From NCBI GenBank assembly GCA_964388455.1, contig CAYMAN010000008.1, positions 16,272 through 80,271 of the forward strand: 64,000 nt of DNA, written 5' to 3'. This document shows, one piece after another, positions 1 to 8,640 of this stretch (position 1 is its first letter; every line of letters starts with the position of its first letter). The translations under genes and the position numbers were made by a program. The DNA comes from JBBRWO01 sp964388455 (GTDB lineage Bacteria > Actinomycetota > Coriobacteriia > Anaerosomatales > JAAXUF01). The notes under the pieces are model-generated. The model ran no database searches and was not told where the DNA came from. It saw only the letters and a list, made by a program, of their open reading frames with translations.

Positions 1-1
1 T

Positions 2-493
2 CACTGCATCCCGATCGACCCCTTCTACCTCTCGTGGAAGGCGCGTCAGTTCGACATGCACACCGAGTTCATCGAGCTCGCCGGCAAGACCAACGAGGCT
101 ATGCCGTACTACGTGGTCCAGCGCCTCATGAACGCGCTCAACACACATCGCAAGGCGCTCGCCGGTAGCCGCATCCTGATGCTCGGCGTCGCCTACAAGG
201 CAAACATCGACGACATGCGCGAGTCCCCGGCCATCAAGATCGCCGAGCTCCTCGCCGACAAGCACGCCGACGTCGTGTTCCACGACCCCTACGTAGCAGA
301 GTTCTCGGCAGGCGGGAGGAGCTTCCCGTCAGTCGAGCTCACCGCCGAGGAACTCGCTGCAGCCGACGCGGTCCTCGTCGTCACCGATCACACCAACGTC
401 GACTACCACCTCGTGGTTCGCTCGGCGAAGCTGATCCTCGACACACGCAATGCTCTGAAGGCGTTCGACGACAACAAGGTGGTGCGTCTCTAG
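2..493 (+). CDS. wbpA: Nucleotide-sugar dehydrogenase (UDP-GlcNAc 6-dehydrogenase type), 3' part only
   Basis: The open frame runs in from the window edge; 163 C-terminal residues of a roughly 430-residue protein are present. The first residues visible are HCIPIDPFYLSWKA, the conserved segment around the catalytic Cys of the WbpA/WecC family of NAD-dependent nucleotide-sugar 6-dehydrogenases. The C-terminal UDP-binding domain follows, with LGVAYKANIDDMRESPA and a second Rossmann-like half. An internal ATG at 56 is not the start because the family match continues upstream of it. The stop codon abuts the next gene (TAGATG). The enzyme would oxidise C6 of UDP-GlcNAc to the uronic acid, the first step of the pathway encoded by the next three genes. 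A UDP-ManNAc dehydrogenase cannot be excluded from this fragment, but the neighbours favour WbpA. Confidence 0.88.
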   Translation, partial: HCIPIDPFYLSWKARQFDMHTEFIELAGKTNEAMPYYVVQRLMNALNTHRKALAGSRILMLGVAYKANIDDMRESPAIKIAELLADKHADVVFHDPYVAEFSAGGRSFPSVELTAEELAAADAVLVVTDHTNVDYHLVVRSAKLILDTRNALKAFDDNKVVRL

Positions 494-1522
494 ATGGCGA
501 AGCCTGTCCGTATCGGCGTGGTGGGCTTTGGATACTGGGGCCCCAACCTCGTTCGCAATCTCGACAAGCTCGCCGACGCCCAGATCGTCGCTGCCTGCGA
601 CCTGTCGCAGGCCAACCTGGACAAGCTCTCGGGACTCTACCCGTACGTCGAGACGACGACCGACCTCGACGAGCTCCTGTCCGAGAAGTACTCGCTGGAT
701 GCGGTAGTCGTCGCGACCTCGGCGCCGAGTCATTACGCGATCGCCAAGCGCGTCCTCGAGGCGGGCAAGCACTGCTACGTCGAGAAGCCACTGACGCTCA
801 AGAGTGCCGATTCCGAGGAGCTCGTACGGCTGGCGGATTCCAAGGGACTCGTGCTGTTCGTCGGCCACCTGATGGAGTATCACTCAGCGATCAACTGGAT
901 CAAGGAGTACGTGGCCTCGGGTGACCTCGGCGACGTGCTTTACGTCTACATGCAGCGCCTGAACCTTGGCAAGGTCCGCACCGAGGAGAACGCCTTCTGG
1001 TCGCTGGCTCCCCACGACGTCTCGATCGCGCTCTACGTGCTGGGCGAGTCGCCGGATTACGTGTCGGCCACGGGCGCGTCGTACGTGACGCCGGGCGTGC
1101 AGGACACCGTCTTCGCCAACCTGCATTTCCCCAGCGGCAAGATGGCCAACATCCACGTGAGCTGGCTCGACCCGCATAAGATGCGCAAGTTCACTGTGGT
1201 CGGCACCAAGAAGATGCTCGTCTTCGACGACATGGAGGCTACCGAGAAGATCGCCATCTACGACCGCGGCGTCGGTGCACCCGACGATGCGATGTCGTAT
1301 GGCGAGGACCTCACCCTGCGCTTTGGCGACATCACGATGCCGTGGGTCCCGCTCAAGGAGCCGCTCTCCATCGAGGTCCAGCACTTCCTCGACTGCTGCG
1401 ACACCGGCGCCACCCCGCGCAGCGATGGCCGAGACGGACTGCGCGTGGTCCGAGTGCTCGAGGCTGTCGGAGAGTCGATGGCCGCAGGTGGCGCACCGGT
1501 GAACACGAGCGTGGAGGTCTAG
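494..1522 (+). CDS. wbpB: Gfo/Idh/MocA oxidoreductase, UDP-GlcNAcA 3-dehydrogenase-like
   Basis: 342 residues. The N-terminal Rossmann fold has the dinucleotide-binding motif GFGYWGPN (about residues 11-18). The family EKP motif (Lys98) and a downstream APHDVSI segment with the usual active-site His are present. WbpB/WlbA enzymes oxidise C3 of UDP-GlcNAc-uronic acid to the 3-keto sugar, which is then transaminated. The ATG starts directly after the stop of the preceding dehydrogenase gene, so translation is probably coupled. The order dehydrogenase, oxidoreductase, acetyltransferase, aminotransferase matches the UDP-GlcNAc(3NAc)A route of Pseudomonas and Bordetella. The assignment rests on fold, motifs and context together; the Gfo/Idh/MocA family alone has many substrates. 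Confidence 0.85.
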   Translation: MAKPVRIGVVGFGYWGPNLVRNLDKLADAQIVAACDLSQANLDKLSGLYPYVETTTDLDELLSEKYSLDAVVVATSAPSHYAIAKRVLEAGKHCYVEKPLTLKSADSEELVRLADSKGLVLFVGHLMEYHSAINWIKEYVASGDLGDVLYVYMQRLNLGKVRTEENAFWSLAPHDVSIALYVLGESPDYVSATGASYVTPGVQDTVFANLHFPSGKMANIHVSWLDPHKMRKFTVVGTKKMLVFDDMEATEKIAIYDRGVGAPDDAMSYGEDLTLRFGDITMPWVPLKEPLSIEVQHFLDCCDTGATPRSDGRDGLRVVRVLEAVGESMAAGGAPVNTSVEV

Positions 1523-1524
1523 CT

Positions 1525-2325
1525 ATGAGTGCGTACATTCATCCCACGGCCCTGGTGAACCCTGAGTTCGTCCCCGCGCCGTTCACGGTCATCGATGAAG
1601 GCGTCGCCATCTTCAAGGGCGTCACCATCGGCTCCTTTGTGCACGTGCATGCCGGCGCGAAGCTGCATGAGAACGTCACCATCGGCGATCACGTCACCAT
1701 CCGCGAGGGCGCTGAGCTCCACGAGGGTGCGGTCGTCTCGAACTTCGCGATCGTGGGCAAGCGGCCCAAGCTGGGCGCGAACTCCACCGCCAAGGGCGGG
1801 GAGCTGCCGGGTGCGGTCATCGGCGCAGGTACTTCGATCGGCAGCCACACCGTGATCATGGCCGGCACGACCATCGGCGAGAACTGCATCGTCGGCGACA
1901 ACGCGGGCATCCGCGAGCGCTGTGTGATCGGCGACAACGTCGTCGTGGGCCGCAGCGTCACGGTCGAGAACGACACCACCATCGGCAGCCGCACCAAGAT
2001 CCAGAGCGGCGCCTACATCACCGCCTACGTGACGCTGGAGGAGGATGTCTTCATCGCCCCCATGGTCGTCACCACCAACGACAACTACATGGGTCGCACC
2101 GAGAAGCGCTTCGCCGAGCTCAAGGGCTGCACGGTTCGCCGAGGAGCCCGCGTCGGCGGCGGCAGTCACATCCTCCCGGGTATCGAGATCGGCGAGGAGG
2201 CGTTCATCGCCACCGGCTCGGTCGTCACGCGCGACGTGCCCGCCAAGATGCTGGTTCTCGGCGTACCCGCAAAACCGGTCCGCGAGGTCTCAAGCGAGGA
2301 ATTGCTCGAGAACCAGAAGCGGTAA
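1525..2325 (+). CDS. wbpD: Left-handed beta-helix N-acetyltransferase (UDP-3-amino-uronic acid N-acetyltransferase type)
   Basis: 266 residues starting MSAYIHPTALVNPEF. Nearly the whole length consists of hexapeptide repeats ([IV]G.., for example TIGDHVTIREGA and VIGDNVVVGRSV), typical of trimeric acetyl-CoA-dependent transferases. ATG 1525 is chosen because it lies two bases after the preceding stop and begins the family homology; an in-frame ATG at 1342 would overlap the previous gene by 180 bases. WbpD/WlbB acetylates the 3-amino group formed by the adjacent aminotransferase, giving UDP-2,3-diacetamido-uronic acid. It is somewhat longer than the roughly 190-residue WbpD of Pseudomonas, so it could have a different acceptor, but the operon position supports this role. 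Confidence 0.82.
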   Translation: MSAYIHPTALVNPEFVPAPFTVIDEGVAIFKGVTIGSFVHVHAGAKLHENVTIGDHVTIREGAELHEGAVVSNFAIVGKRPKLGANSTAKGGELPGAVIGAGTSIGSHTVIMAGTTIGENCIVGDNAGIRERCVIGDNVVVGRSVTVENDTTIGSRTKIQSGAYITAYVTLEEDVFIAPMVVTTNDNYMGRTEKRFAELKGCTVRRGARVGGGSHILPGIEIGEEAFIATGSVVTRDVPAKMLVLGVPAKPVREVSSEELLENQKR

Positions 2326-2425
2326 CGAGTTCATCACGAGACGGCGGGCCTGCGGGCTCGTCGTTCACACTATGCCTTGAACCTGAGTAACCGCGCGAAA
2401 GCGCCTAACACTAGGAGCCGACGAC

Positions 2426-3532
2426 ATGGGTATCCCGCTGCTCGACCTCAAAGCCCAGTACCTCGACTTGAAGGAAGAGCTTGACGCCGTCTGGTTCGAG
2501 ACGATGGGCAATGCGTCATTCATCGGCGGACCCAAGGTCAAGGCGCTCGAGGCCCAGATCGCCGAGTACGTCGGCGCCAAGCACTGTGTCGCTTGTGGTA
2601 ACGGCACCGACGCGCTGTTCCTGATACTCGCCGGGCTCGGCATCAGCAAGGGCGACGAGATCATCACGACGCCGTTCACCTTCTTCGCCACCGCCGAGTC
2701 GATCGCACACCTGGGCGCCAAGCCCGTGTTCGTCGATATCGAGCCCGGCACCTACAACATCAGCGTCGAGGCCATCAAGGCCGCGATCACGCCCGTGACC
2801 AAGGCGATCATGCCCGTCCACATCTTCGGCCAGTGTGCCGACATGGACGCCATCAACGCACTGGCCGAGGAGCATGGCCTCGTTGTCATCGAGGATGCCT
2901 GCCAGGCGATCGGCGCCACCTACAAGGGCAAGATGGCGGGCTCGCTGGCCAAGGCCGCCGCATTCTCCTTCTTCCCCAGCAAGAACCTCGGATGCGCCGG
3001 CGACGGTGGCTGCATCACGACCGACGACGACGAGCTCGCGGCGAAGTGTCGCAAGATCGCCGCGCACGGAACCAGCAAGAAGTACTACCACGACGCGATC
3101 GGCGTGAACTCGCGCCTGGATTCGTTGCAGGCAGCCATCCTGTCGGTCAAGCTGCCGCATCTGGACCGCTGGAACGGCGAGCGTCGTGCCGGCGCCGCGT
3201 ACTACAACGAGCAGCTGGCGGGTCTTCCCGGTCTGGAGCTGCCGGTGGAGTTGCCTTATGGCGAGATGGTCTACCACCTCTACATCGTGAAGAGCGATCG
3301 CGCTGCAGACATCATGGCGGCGATGGCCGAGCGGGGAATCGGAACCGCGCTCTACTACCCGCTCGCGCTCCATGAGCAGGAAGCGTTCACGCTTCGCGAA
3401 GGTTACGTGAAGCCATCGCTTCCCGTCGCTGAGTCGTGCGATGGCAAGACGTTTGCACTTCCCTGCTTCCCGGGCATCACTCGCGAGCAGCAGGATGCCG
3501 TCGTGGCCGTAGTGAAGGGCGCTCTTAACTAG
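2426..3532 (+). CDS. wbpE: DegT/DnrJ/EryC1/StrS aminotransferase (UDP-3-keto-uronic acid 3-aminotransferase)
   Basis: 368 residues, normal length for sugar aminotransferases of fold type I. The PLP lysine is Lys186 in FFPSKNLGCAGDGG, preceded by the EDACQAIGA segment that contacts the cofactor. The ATG has an AGGAG at 2413-2417. A 100-base gap separates it from the acetyltransferase gene and contains a small GCGC-GAAA-GCGC hairpin (2393-2404), but the shared pathway and strand indicate one operon. WbpE/WlbC transfers an amino group from glutamate to C3 of the 3-keto uronic acid made by the WbpB-type enzyme. The C2 epimerase (WbpI) that would convert the product to the manno form is not in the window. 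Confidence 0.88.
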   Translation: MGIPLLDLKAQYLDLKEELDAVWFETMGNASFIGGPKVKALEAQIAEYVGAKHCVACGNGTDALFLILAGLGISKGDEIITTPFTFFATAESIAHLGAKPVFVDIEPGTYNISVEAIKAAITPVTKAIMPVHIFGQCADMDAINALAEEHGLVVIEDACQAIGATYKGKMAGSLAKAAAFSFFPSKNLGCAGDGGCITTDDDELAAKCRKIAAHGTSKKYYHDAIGVNSRLDSLQAAILSVKLPHLDRWNGERRAGAAYYNEQLAGLPGLELPVELPYGEMVYHLYIVKSDRAADIMAAMAERGIGTALYYPLALHEQEAFTLREGYVKPSLPVAESCDGKTFALPCFPGITREQQDAVVAVVKGALN

Positions 3533-5065
3533 ATGGGCAAGCATTCAGGTTCAGATAAAGGACGGAGAGTCGTAGGCAGCGGGGAGCACCCGCGGCCTCG
3601 TACCGGCTCACGCCGTGTCCCGGCCGAGCGTCGACGCCTTCCGGGCGAACGCGCGACCGCCGAGACGATGAGGGCGGGCGCCGAGACGTATCGGCTCTCT
3701 GACCCCTCGTCGCGCCGTCGCGGCTCACTTGAGACAGCGCCTGCTCGTCTCAAGATCGAGCGTGACAGGCGTCGCGCGCGTACCAAGCGCGTTGCTGTGC
3801 TTATCGCTGGCGCGCTTGCGGTGCTGACGTGTTTGGCGGCCGGCGGCGTCTTTGCGTACGCGAAGTACATCGAACGCACCATGCAGAGTACCGTCTTGCA
3901 GCAAGGCGAACTTGACGCCGTGCTCACCAAAGCCAAGCCCATGGAGCCGCTCAATATCCTGATTCTGGGCGCGGACTACCGTAAGGGTGACTTGAAGTAC
4001 CGCACTGACTCGATGATCGTTGCGCACGTGGACCCCCAGGCCAAGAAGATATGGTTGATCTCGATTCCGCGTGACACCCGTGTCGAGTACCCGGGACGTG
4101 GGGCGATCAAGATCAACACCGCGCACGTGTACGGTGGTGCCGCGGGCGCAGTGAGCGCGGTCGAGGACCTCACCGGCATGAAGATGAACCACTATCTCGA
4201 GGTCAACTTCAAGGGCTTCAAGAGGGCCGTCGACGCGATCGGTGGGGTCTGGATCGACGTCCCGGTCGCCATAGACGACAAACAGGCCGATCAGAGTCCC
4301 GGCAAGCGCGCCAGTAAGATCGACGCGGGCTACCAGCGACTCGACGGCGAGCATGCGCTCACCTTCGTGCGTGCGCGTCATCAGTTCGCCGACCAGGACT
4401 TCTCACGAATGAAGAACCAGCAGTTGTTCTTCCTCGCGCTCGCGGACCAGATAGGCAAAGTCGGTAATGTCGCGAAGTTGCCGCAGATGGTCTCGGCCGT
4501 CGCCCCCTACATTCAGACCGATATGTCGCTGGTGGAAATGATCAAGATGGCCCAGGCGTTGCGCGGCTCGGGGCGCGACAACATCTACACAGCCACGCTG
4601 AAGGGTGAGTGGAAATCACCGTTCATCTACCCGGACACCGTGCTGCTGGCCAAGTTGATGAAGGACGTCAAAGAGGGCCGAAGCTTCGAGGCCACAGGCG
4701 CTGCGGATTCGTCAAAGACCGTGGATGCCACCACGGCTTCGGTCAAGAAACCGTCACAGATCAAGATCACCGTGCGCAACGGTTCCGGACTGAACGGTGT
4801 GGCCAAGCAGGCTGCTTCGATCCTCAAGGCCAAGACGTTCGCGGTCGGTGAGGTCGGAAACGCCAATCAGAACGTCTACACCAAGACGATGATCATCTAC
4901 AAAGACGATCTGGCCGCAGCGCAACTGGTCGCCTCGGCGATGCCGCCGGGAACCAAGATCGTCCAGAGCCGAGGGATGTACAGCTTCGACACCGACATCC
5001 TCGTGGTCGTAGGCAAGGACTGGGACGTCGCGAAGGTTCCTGCGGCGCCGGTCACCTCGCAGTAG
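3533..5065 (+). CDS. LytR-CpsA-Psr (LCP) glycopolymer ligase with C-terminal LytR_C domain
   Basis: 510 residues. A basic, low-complexity cytoplasmic stretch (about residues 1-80) precedes one transmembrane helix (about 86-110). The LCP catalytic domain follows (about 140-290) with NILILGADYRKGD, RTDSMIVAHVDP and ISIPRDTRVEYPG, which carry the family Asp and Arg residues. A LytR_C domain (about 410-505) begins IKITVRNGSGLNG. LCP enzymes transfer undecaprenyl-linked glycans to peptidoglycan on the outer face of the membrane. The gene begins at the base after the wbpE stop, so it is translationally coupled to a uronic-acid sugar operon; attachment of a polymer containing that sugar to the wall is a direct inference. 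Its 3' end overlaps the convergent glycosyltransferase gene by 14 bases. Confidence 0.93.
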   Translation: MGKHSGSDKGRRVVGSGEHPRPRTGSRRVPAERRRLPGERATAETMRAGAETYRLSDPSSRRRGSLETAPARLKIERDRRRARTKRVAVLIAGALAVLTCLAAGGVFAYAKYIERTMQSTVLQQGELDAVLTKAKPMEPLNILILGADYRKGDLKYRTDSMIVAHVDPQAKKIWLISIPRDTRVEYPGRGAIKINTAHVYGGAAGAVSAVEDLTGMKMNHYLEVNFKGFKRAVDAIGGVWIDVPVAIDDKQADQSPGKRASKIDAGYQRLDGEHALTFVRARHQFADQDFSRMKNQQLFFLALADQIGKVGNVAKLPQMVSAVAPYIQTDMSLVEMIKMAQALRGSGRDNIYTATLKGEWKSPFIYPDTVLLAKLMKDVKEGRSFEATGAADSSKTVDATTASVKKPSQIKITVRNGSGLNGVAKQAASILKAKTFAVGEVGNANQNVYTKTMIIYKDDLAAAQLVASAMPPGTKIVQSRGMYSFDTDILVVVGKDWDVAKVPAAPVTSQ

Positions 5066-6278
5066 CGTCTGCCGCCGCGCTCAGTACAGTGAGCACCTGC
5101 TCCGCGAGGAGATCTCGTGCGAACACGCGCTCGGCGACGCCTCGCGCGTTGACGCCCATCCGTTTGCGTAGCGCGCGGTCGTCTGCGAGCTTCACGATGG
5201 CGTCGCCCAAGGCTTCGCCGTCCTCGGCGGGCACGTAGATGCCGCACTCGTTGTCCTCGACGATCTCGCGCGTCCAGCCGTCGGAGTTCACGATCATCGG
5301 CTTGCCGCTGGCCAATCCGTCGAAGAGCTTGTTGGGCGAGTTGGTGGCAAGGATCGGTTTGTCGGCGAAGAGGACCATGAGTGTATCCGCGGTGCGCGTC
5401 AGAATGGGTACCTCGGCCTTGGGGACACTCCCGATCAGCTTGACGTTGGGGAGTGTCGCCGTGCGCTCGGTGAGCGCGGGCATCGATTTTCCGTCGCCGG
5501 CGACGAGGAACACGATGTCGTCTCGGCCACGCTCGATCAGGATGCGCGCGGCTTGCGGGACGTTGTCTTCGACGGCGTTGCTGGGGCCGATCGCGCCCGC
5601 ATAACCCACGACGAACTTGTGCGCCAGGCCGTGCTTGCTCACGAGCTTCCGGTCGCGCGGCCCGGGCGTGAAGAGGTCGAGGTCGCTGGAGTTGGGAACC
5701 ATGTGTACGCGCTCGCAGGGAACTCCCTCGGCGACGACACCGGCCGCCATGCCGGGGGAGAGTGCGATCACGTGAGCTGCTCGGCGATACAGAAACCGTT
5801 CCAGCATCTTGGCGACCGTGCCGAGAAGCCCGTGACGTTTGATGGCGCCCATCTGGATCGCCGCCTCGGGCCACAGGTCGCGGACCTCGAAGACGAACGG
5901 CGCACCGGTGATCGCGCTTGCGAGGTAACCGGGGACTCCGACTGTGAGCGGAGTCGAGGTCGCGAAGACGACGTCGTGCTTGCCCGCAGTGGCCGCGAGC
6001 CAGGTCGCGCCGATCATGAACGCCACGAAGGAGCCGAGTCTGCGCCCGTAGTCCATGTAGTTGCTGTACGAGACCCGAACGCTCCGGATGTGGATGCCGT
6101 CGATGTCGCCGTCCACGAGCCGCCTGGCCGAGAACTCCTCGGGCAGACGCGACGATGATGTGACGATGGTGACCTGATGCCCCTGCTCCACCCAGCGACG
6201 TGCGAACTCATACGAGCGAATCAGCCCGAGTTCTGACTGTCGTGTCGCGAAGAACTGATGGATGTAGAGGATCCGCAT
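5052..6278 (-). CDS. Glycosyltransferase family 4 (WbuB-like)
   Basis: 408 residues starting MRILYIHQFFATRQSELG, which resembles WbuB-type N-acetyl-aminodeoxysugar transferases. The GT-B fold is seen from the glycine-rich N-terminus, EVRDLWPEAAIQMG in the middle, and the C-terminal nucleotide-sugar site region (SPNKLFDGLASGKPMIV). It would act at the cytoplasmic membrane face on a lipid-linked acceptor. It lies 12 bases downstream of the UDP-glucose dehydrogenase gene on the same strand, so the two form an operon, which may hint at a uronic acid donor or acceptor. Substrate cannot be read from the sequence. Confidence 0.88.
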   Translation of the reverse strand: MRILYIHQFFATRQSELGLIRSYEFARRWVEQGHQVTIVTSSSRLPEEFSARRLVDGDIDGIHIRSVRVSYSNYMDYGRRLGSFVAFMIGATWLAATAGKHDVVFATSTPLTVGVPGYLASAITGAPFVFEVRDLWPEAAIQMGAIKRHGLLGTVAKMLERFLYRRAAHVIALSPGMAAGVVAEGVPCERVHMVPNSSDLDLFTPGPRDRKLVSKHGLAHKFVVGYAGAIGPSNAVEDNVPQAARILIERGRDDIVFLVAGDGKSMPALTERTATLPNVKLIGSVPKAEVPILTRTADTLMVLFADKPILATNSPNKLFDGLASGKPMIVNSDGWTREIVEDNECGIYVPAEDGEALGDAIVKLADDRALRKRMGVNARGVAERVFARDLLAEQVLTVLSAAADATAR

Positions 6279-6290
6279 AGGCGTTGAAGC

Positions 6291-7595
6291 CTAGGAGGAG
6301 CGGTGCGCGCCGTGGCGCCCGACGCCCATGTACGTCAGGCCTGCCGCCGTGACCGCCGCGGCATCAAGCGCGTTGCGGCCGTCGAACACGATGGCAGGTT
6401 CGCTCATCACGCGTCGGACGCGTGCCCAATCGAGCTCCAGGAACTCCGGCCACTCGGTCACGAGCACCATGGCCGAGGAGCCCTCGAGCGCCTCCCAGAC
6501 GTCATCGACGCGGGTCGAGCCCGGCAGCGTGACTTCTCCGGCGAACGGGTCACACGTGACGACCGAGGCGCCTTCCTCGACGAGAAGCGGCACGATGTCG
6601 AGTGCCGGGGATTCGCGTACGTCGTCGGTGTGCGGCTTGAACGCCAGGCCGAGAATCGCGACCTTGCGCTCCCAGAGGTTGGGGATGGCGCGGGTGAGCT
6701 GGATGAGCGGCAGCAGACGCTGGCGGTTGTTCACGTCGATGACGGCTTTGAGCAGATCGAACTGGTAGCCGTTCATGGTCGCGATGAAGTCCAGCGCGCG
6801 AGTGTCCTTGGGGAAGCACGAGCCGCCGTATCCGATGCCCGCCTGCAGGAACGCCGAGCCGATTCGGGAGTCGAGCCCGATGCCGCCGGAGACGGCGTCG
6901 ATGTCGGCGCCCACTGCATCACAGAGGTTGGCGATCTCGTTGATGAAGCTGATCTTGGTGGAGAGGAACGCGTTAGACGCGTACTTGATGGTCTCGGCGC
7001 TTGCGACATCGGTGACGACGATGGGCGCGTCGAGCGAGACGTACAGCTCGGCGACCTGGTCGATGGCGCGGGCGTCATCTCCGCCGATGACGACGCGGTC
7101 GGTGTTGAACCAGTCGTGGATGGCGTGGCCTTCGCGGAGGAACTCGGGGTTGGACACGTAACCGATTTCCACCGCAGCGCGTGTGAGCTGACGGTCGCGC
7201 AGGGCCGAACCGGTCCCCGGCGGCACAGTCGACTTCATCACCAGTGTGAAGGGCTTGGTCGCCTCAGCCGAGAGGGAGTCGGCGACCGCGCGCACGAACG
7301 AGAGATCCGCAGCACCGTTCTCTGACATCGGCGTACCCACGGCGACGAAGATGACCTCGCCGATCAGGTCGGCCCAGCCGTTCTCCGGCGTCTCGAAGCG
7401 GAGGTTGCCTGCGGCGATGCCGGCCTCGAGCAGCTCAGCGAGCCCTGGTTCGTGGATGGGCGGCACGCCTGCACGCATGCGTGCGACCTTCTCGGCGTCG
7501 ATGTCGACACAGGTCACGTCGTGGCCGAGCTTGGCCAGACAGACGCCCTGGATGAGTCCGACATAGCCGGTTCCTACGACGGTAACGGTGGTCAT
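6291..7595 (-). CDS. ugd: UDP-glucose 6-dehydrogenase
   Basis: 434 residues starting MTTVTVVGTGYVGLIQG. It contains the NAD-binding GTGYVGL, the STVPPGTG motif and the catalytic-cysteine motif GYGGSCFPKDTRAL. The C-terminal UDP-binding domain has LGLAFKPHTDDVRESPA. The start at 7595 is set by the family N-terminus and by GAGGGG a few bases upstream; the frame stays open to 7952, but that extension is out of family. The enzyme oxidises UDP-glucose to UDP-glucuronate with two NAD+. GDP-mannose dehydrogenase is a less likely alternative. An extended -10 element lies at 7655-7663. Confidence 0.9.
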   Translation of the reverse strand: MTTVTVVGTGYVGLIQGVCLAKLGHDVTCVDIDAEKVARMRAGVPPIHEPGLAELLEAGIAAGNLRFETPENGWADLIGEVIFVAVGTPMSENGAADLSFVRAVADSLSAEATKPFTLVMKSTVPPGTGSALRDRQLTRAAVEIGYVSNPEFLREGHAIHDWFNTDRVVIGGDDARAIDQVAELYVSLDAPIVVTDVASAETIKYASNAFLSTKISFINEIANLCDAVGADIDAVSGGIGLDSRIGSAFLQAGIGYGGSCFPKDTRALDFIATMNGYQFDLLKAVIDVNNRQRLLPLIQLTRAIPNLWERKVAILGLAFKPHTDDVRESPALDIVPLLVEEGASVVTCDPFAGEVTLPGSTRVDDVWEALEGSSAMVLVTEWPEFLELDWARVRRVMSEPAIVFDGRNALDAAAVTAAGLTYMGVGRHGAHRSS

Positions 7596-7654
7596 GAAGA
7601 TCCCCTCGAGGACGTGTCTGTGCGGGTCGTTTGGCGCAAGATAACGCCTGCGAC

Positions 7655-7663
7655 AGGGTACCA
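7655..7663 (-). promoter_or_regulatory. Extended -10 promoter of ugd
   Basis: Read on the minus strand the site is TGG-TACCCT, about 55-60 bases before the ugd start codon. No -35 hexamer is recognisable at the usual distance. It matches the TGN-TANNNT pattern seen before many genes in the window. Confidence 0.45.
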
Positions 7664-7729
7664 CAGCGTGGCGCCTGTACCGCCTGCGTGATGCGTGTTT
7701 CGTCGAGCGTGGAGTGTGCGGGCGCACGG

Positions 7730-7738
7730 TGATACCAT
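7730..7738 (+). promoter_or_regulatory. Extended -10 promoter
   Basis: TGA-TACCAT, 41 bases before the ATG at 7780. The predicted RNA start is near 7745. It is divergent to the ugd promoter, so 7596-7779 serves both genes. Confidence 0.5.
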
Positions 7739-7779
7739 CGACGGTGACATGCTGGGTTCTGAGGGGAGTCACGACCGGT

Positions 7780-8535
7780 ATGACCGCTGAACACGAGCAC
7801 GACAGGCAGGCCCGCGCGCCGCACACCCCAGAGGACGCGATTCCGTCCATCGTCGACGCACCGACGCCCGATGCCGAGGCGCGGTTCGTCGCCGAGACGG
7901 CGGCTCGCTCCCGCCAGACGCGTATCGGATGGGAGGTCGCGGTCGGGGTCATCGTGATCGTGCTGATCGGCGCCGGAATCGCCTATGCGCTTCTCGGCCG
8001 GGGAACCACATCGGACCAGCCTGCCGAGCAATCTGCGGCCGCACTGGCTTCCTTGCAGCCTTCCGCATCGGACTCAACGGCGTCCGGGGTCGCGTCACGG
8101 ACGGTTGTAGACTCGGGCACGCCCGCGCCCGGTGGTGCGCAGATCAGTCGCGCCGCCAAGCCAACGGAGCGGCTTGCCACAGAGGGGCAGCCCCTGTCGG
8201 AGCTGTCGGCTCCGCCCGCCAAGACGGTCGCGATGCTCGTCGTCCCCAAGGGATTCAAGGCAGCCGCGTTCGACATCGTGTTCCAACCGTACGGGTGGGG
8301 CCCGGGTGGTGTGGACGGGGGCCGGATTCTCGTCCGGATCGACTCCTCGAGGCCCGCCGATGCGGGCGCTAAGGCCCTGGAGAAGGATTTCATGGGGCGC
8401 AATGCGGCCGTATGGTGTTCGCCGGCTGATGCTAAGATCCTCGCGGATGGGGGCACGTACTCCGGGGTCCTCACGGTTCGTCCGCAAGGGAACGTCGGGT
8501 CGCTGTACCTGAGCCAGGTCAAACCGGATAAGTAG
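7780..8535 (+). CDS. Single-pass membrane protein of unknown function
   Basis: 251 residues starting MTAEHEHDRQARAPHT. ATG 7780 is chosen because GAGGGGAG lies 11 bases upstream at 7761-7768. A charged, proline-containing cytoplasmic stretch (about 1-45) leads to one transmembrane helix (about 50-70, VAVGVIVIVLIGAGIAYALL), then a Ser/Ala/Thr-rich linker and a C-terminal globular part of about 110 residues. That part holds AAVWCSPADAKIL with the only conspicuous Cys, and ends in beta-rich sequence. I recognise no family. It is followed by a terminator at 8554-8574 and by CWB2 wall-protein genes, so a role at the cell surface is plausible but unproven. Confidence 0.75.
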   Translation: MTAEHEHDRQARAPHTPEDAIPSIVDAPTPDAEARFVAETAARSRQTRIGWEVAVGVIVIVLIGAGIAYALLGRGTTSDQPAEQSAAALASLQPSASDSTASGVASRTVVDSGTPAPGGAQISRAAKPTERLATEGQPLSELSAPPAKTVAMLVVPKGFKAAAFDIVFQPYGWGPGGVDGGRILVRIDSSRPADAGAKALEKDFMGRNAAVWCSPADAKILADGGTYSGVLTVRPQGNVGSLYLSQVKPDK

Positions 8536-8553
8536 GCGGCAGAGTCCGGGTGG

Positions 8554-8574
8554 GTGCGCGGCGGCGCACGTTTT
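8554..8574 (+). terminator. Rho-independent terminator
   Basis: Perfect six-pair stem GTGCGC/GCGCAC with a GGCG loop followed by G and TTTT, 18 bases after the stop of the membrane-protein gene. Confidence 0.75.
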
Positions 8575-8585
8575 GCTCCAAGGTG

Positions 8586-8608
8586 GTCGAGTCGCAGCGC
8601 GGCTCGAC
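8586..8608 (+). repeat. Hairpin in the leader of the CWB2 protein gene
   Basis: Inverted repeat GTCGAGTC / GGCTCGAC (one G-T pair) around a seven-base loop, 32 bases before the ATG at 8641. There is no T-run, so a leader structure is more likely than a terminator. Confidence 0.4.
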
Positions 8609-8640
8609 TGAATGACGATGCACGTGAGGGAGATTCGATC

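Noticed and set aside
2516..3544. Minus-strand frame of 342 codons opposite wbpE
   Set aside because: Antisense shadow; no family motifs, whereas the plus strand encodes a clear aminotransferase with PLP Lys.
4897..5874. Minus-strand Arg-rich frame spanning the end of the LCP gene and the glycosyltransferase gene
   Set aside because: Alternative frame of the real glycosyltransferase; extreme Arg content and no homology.
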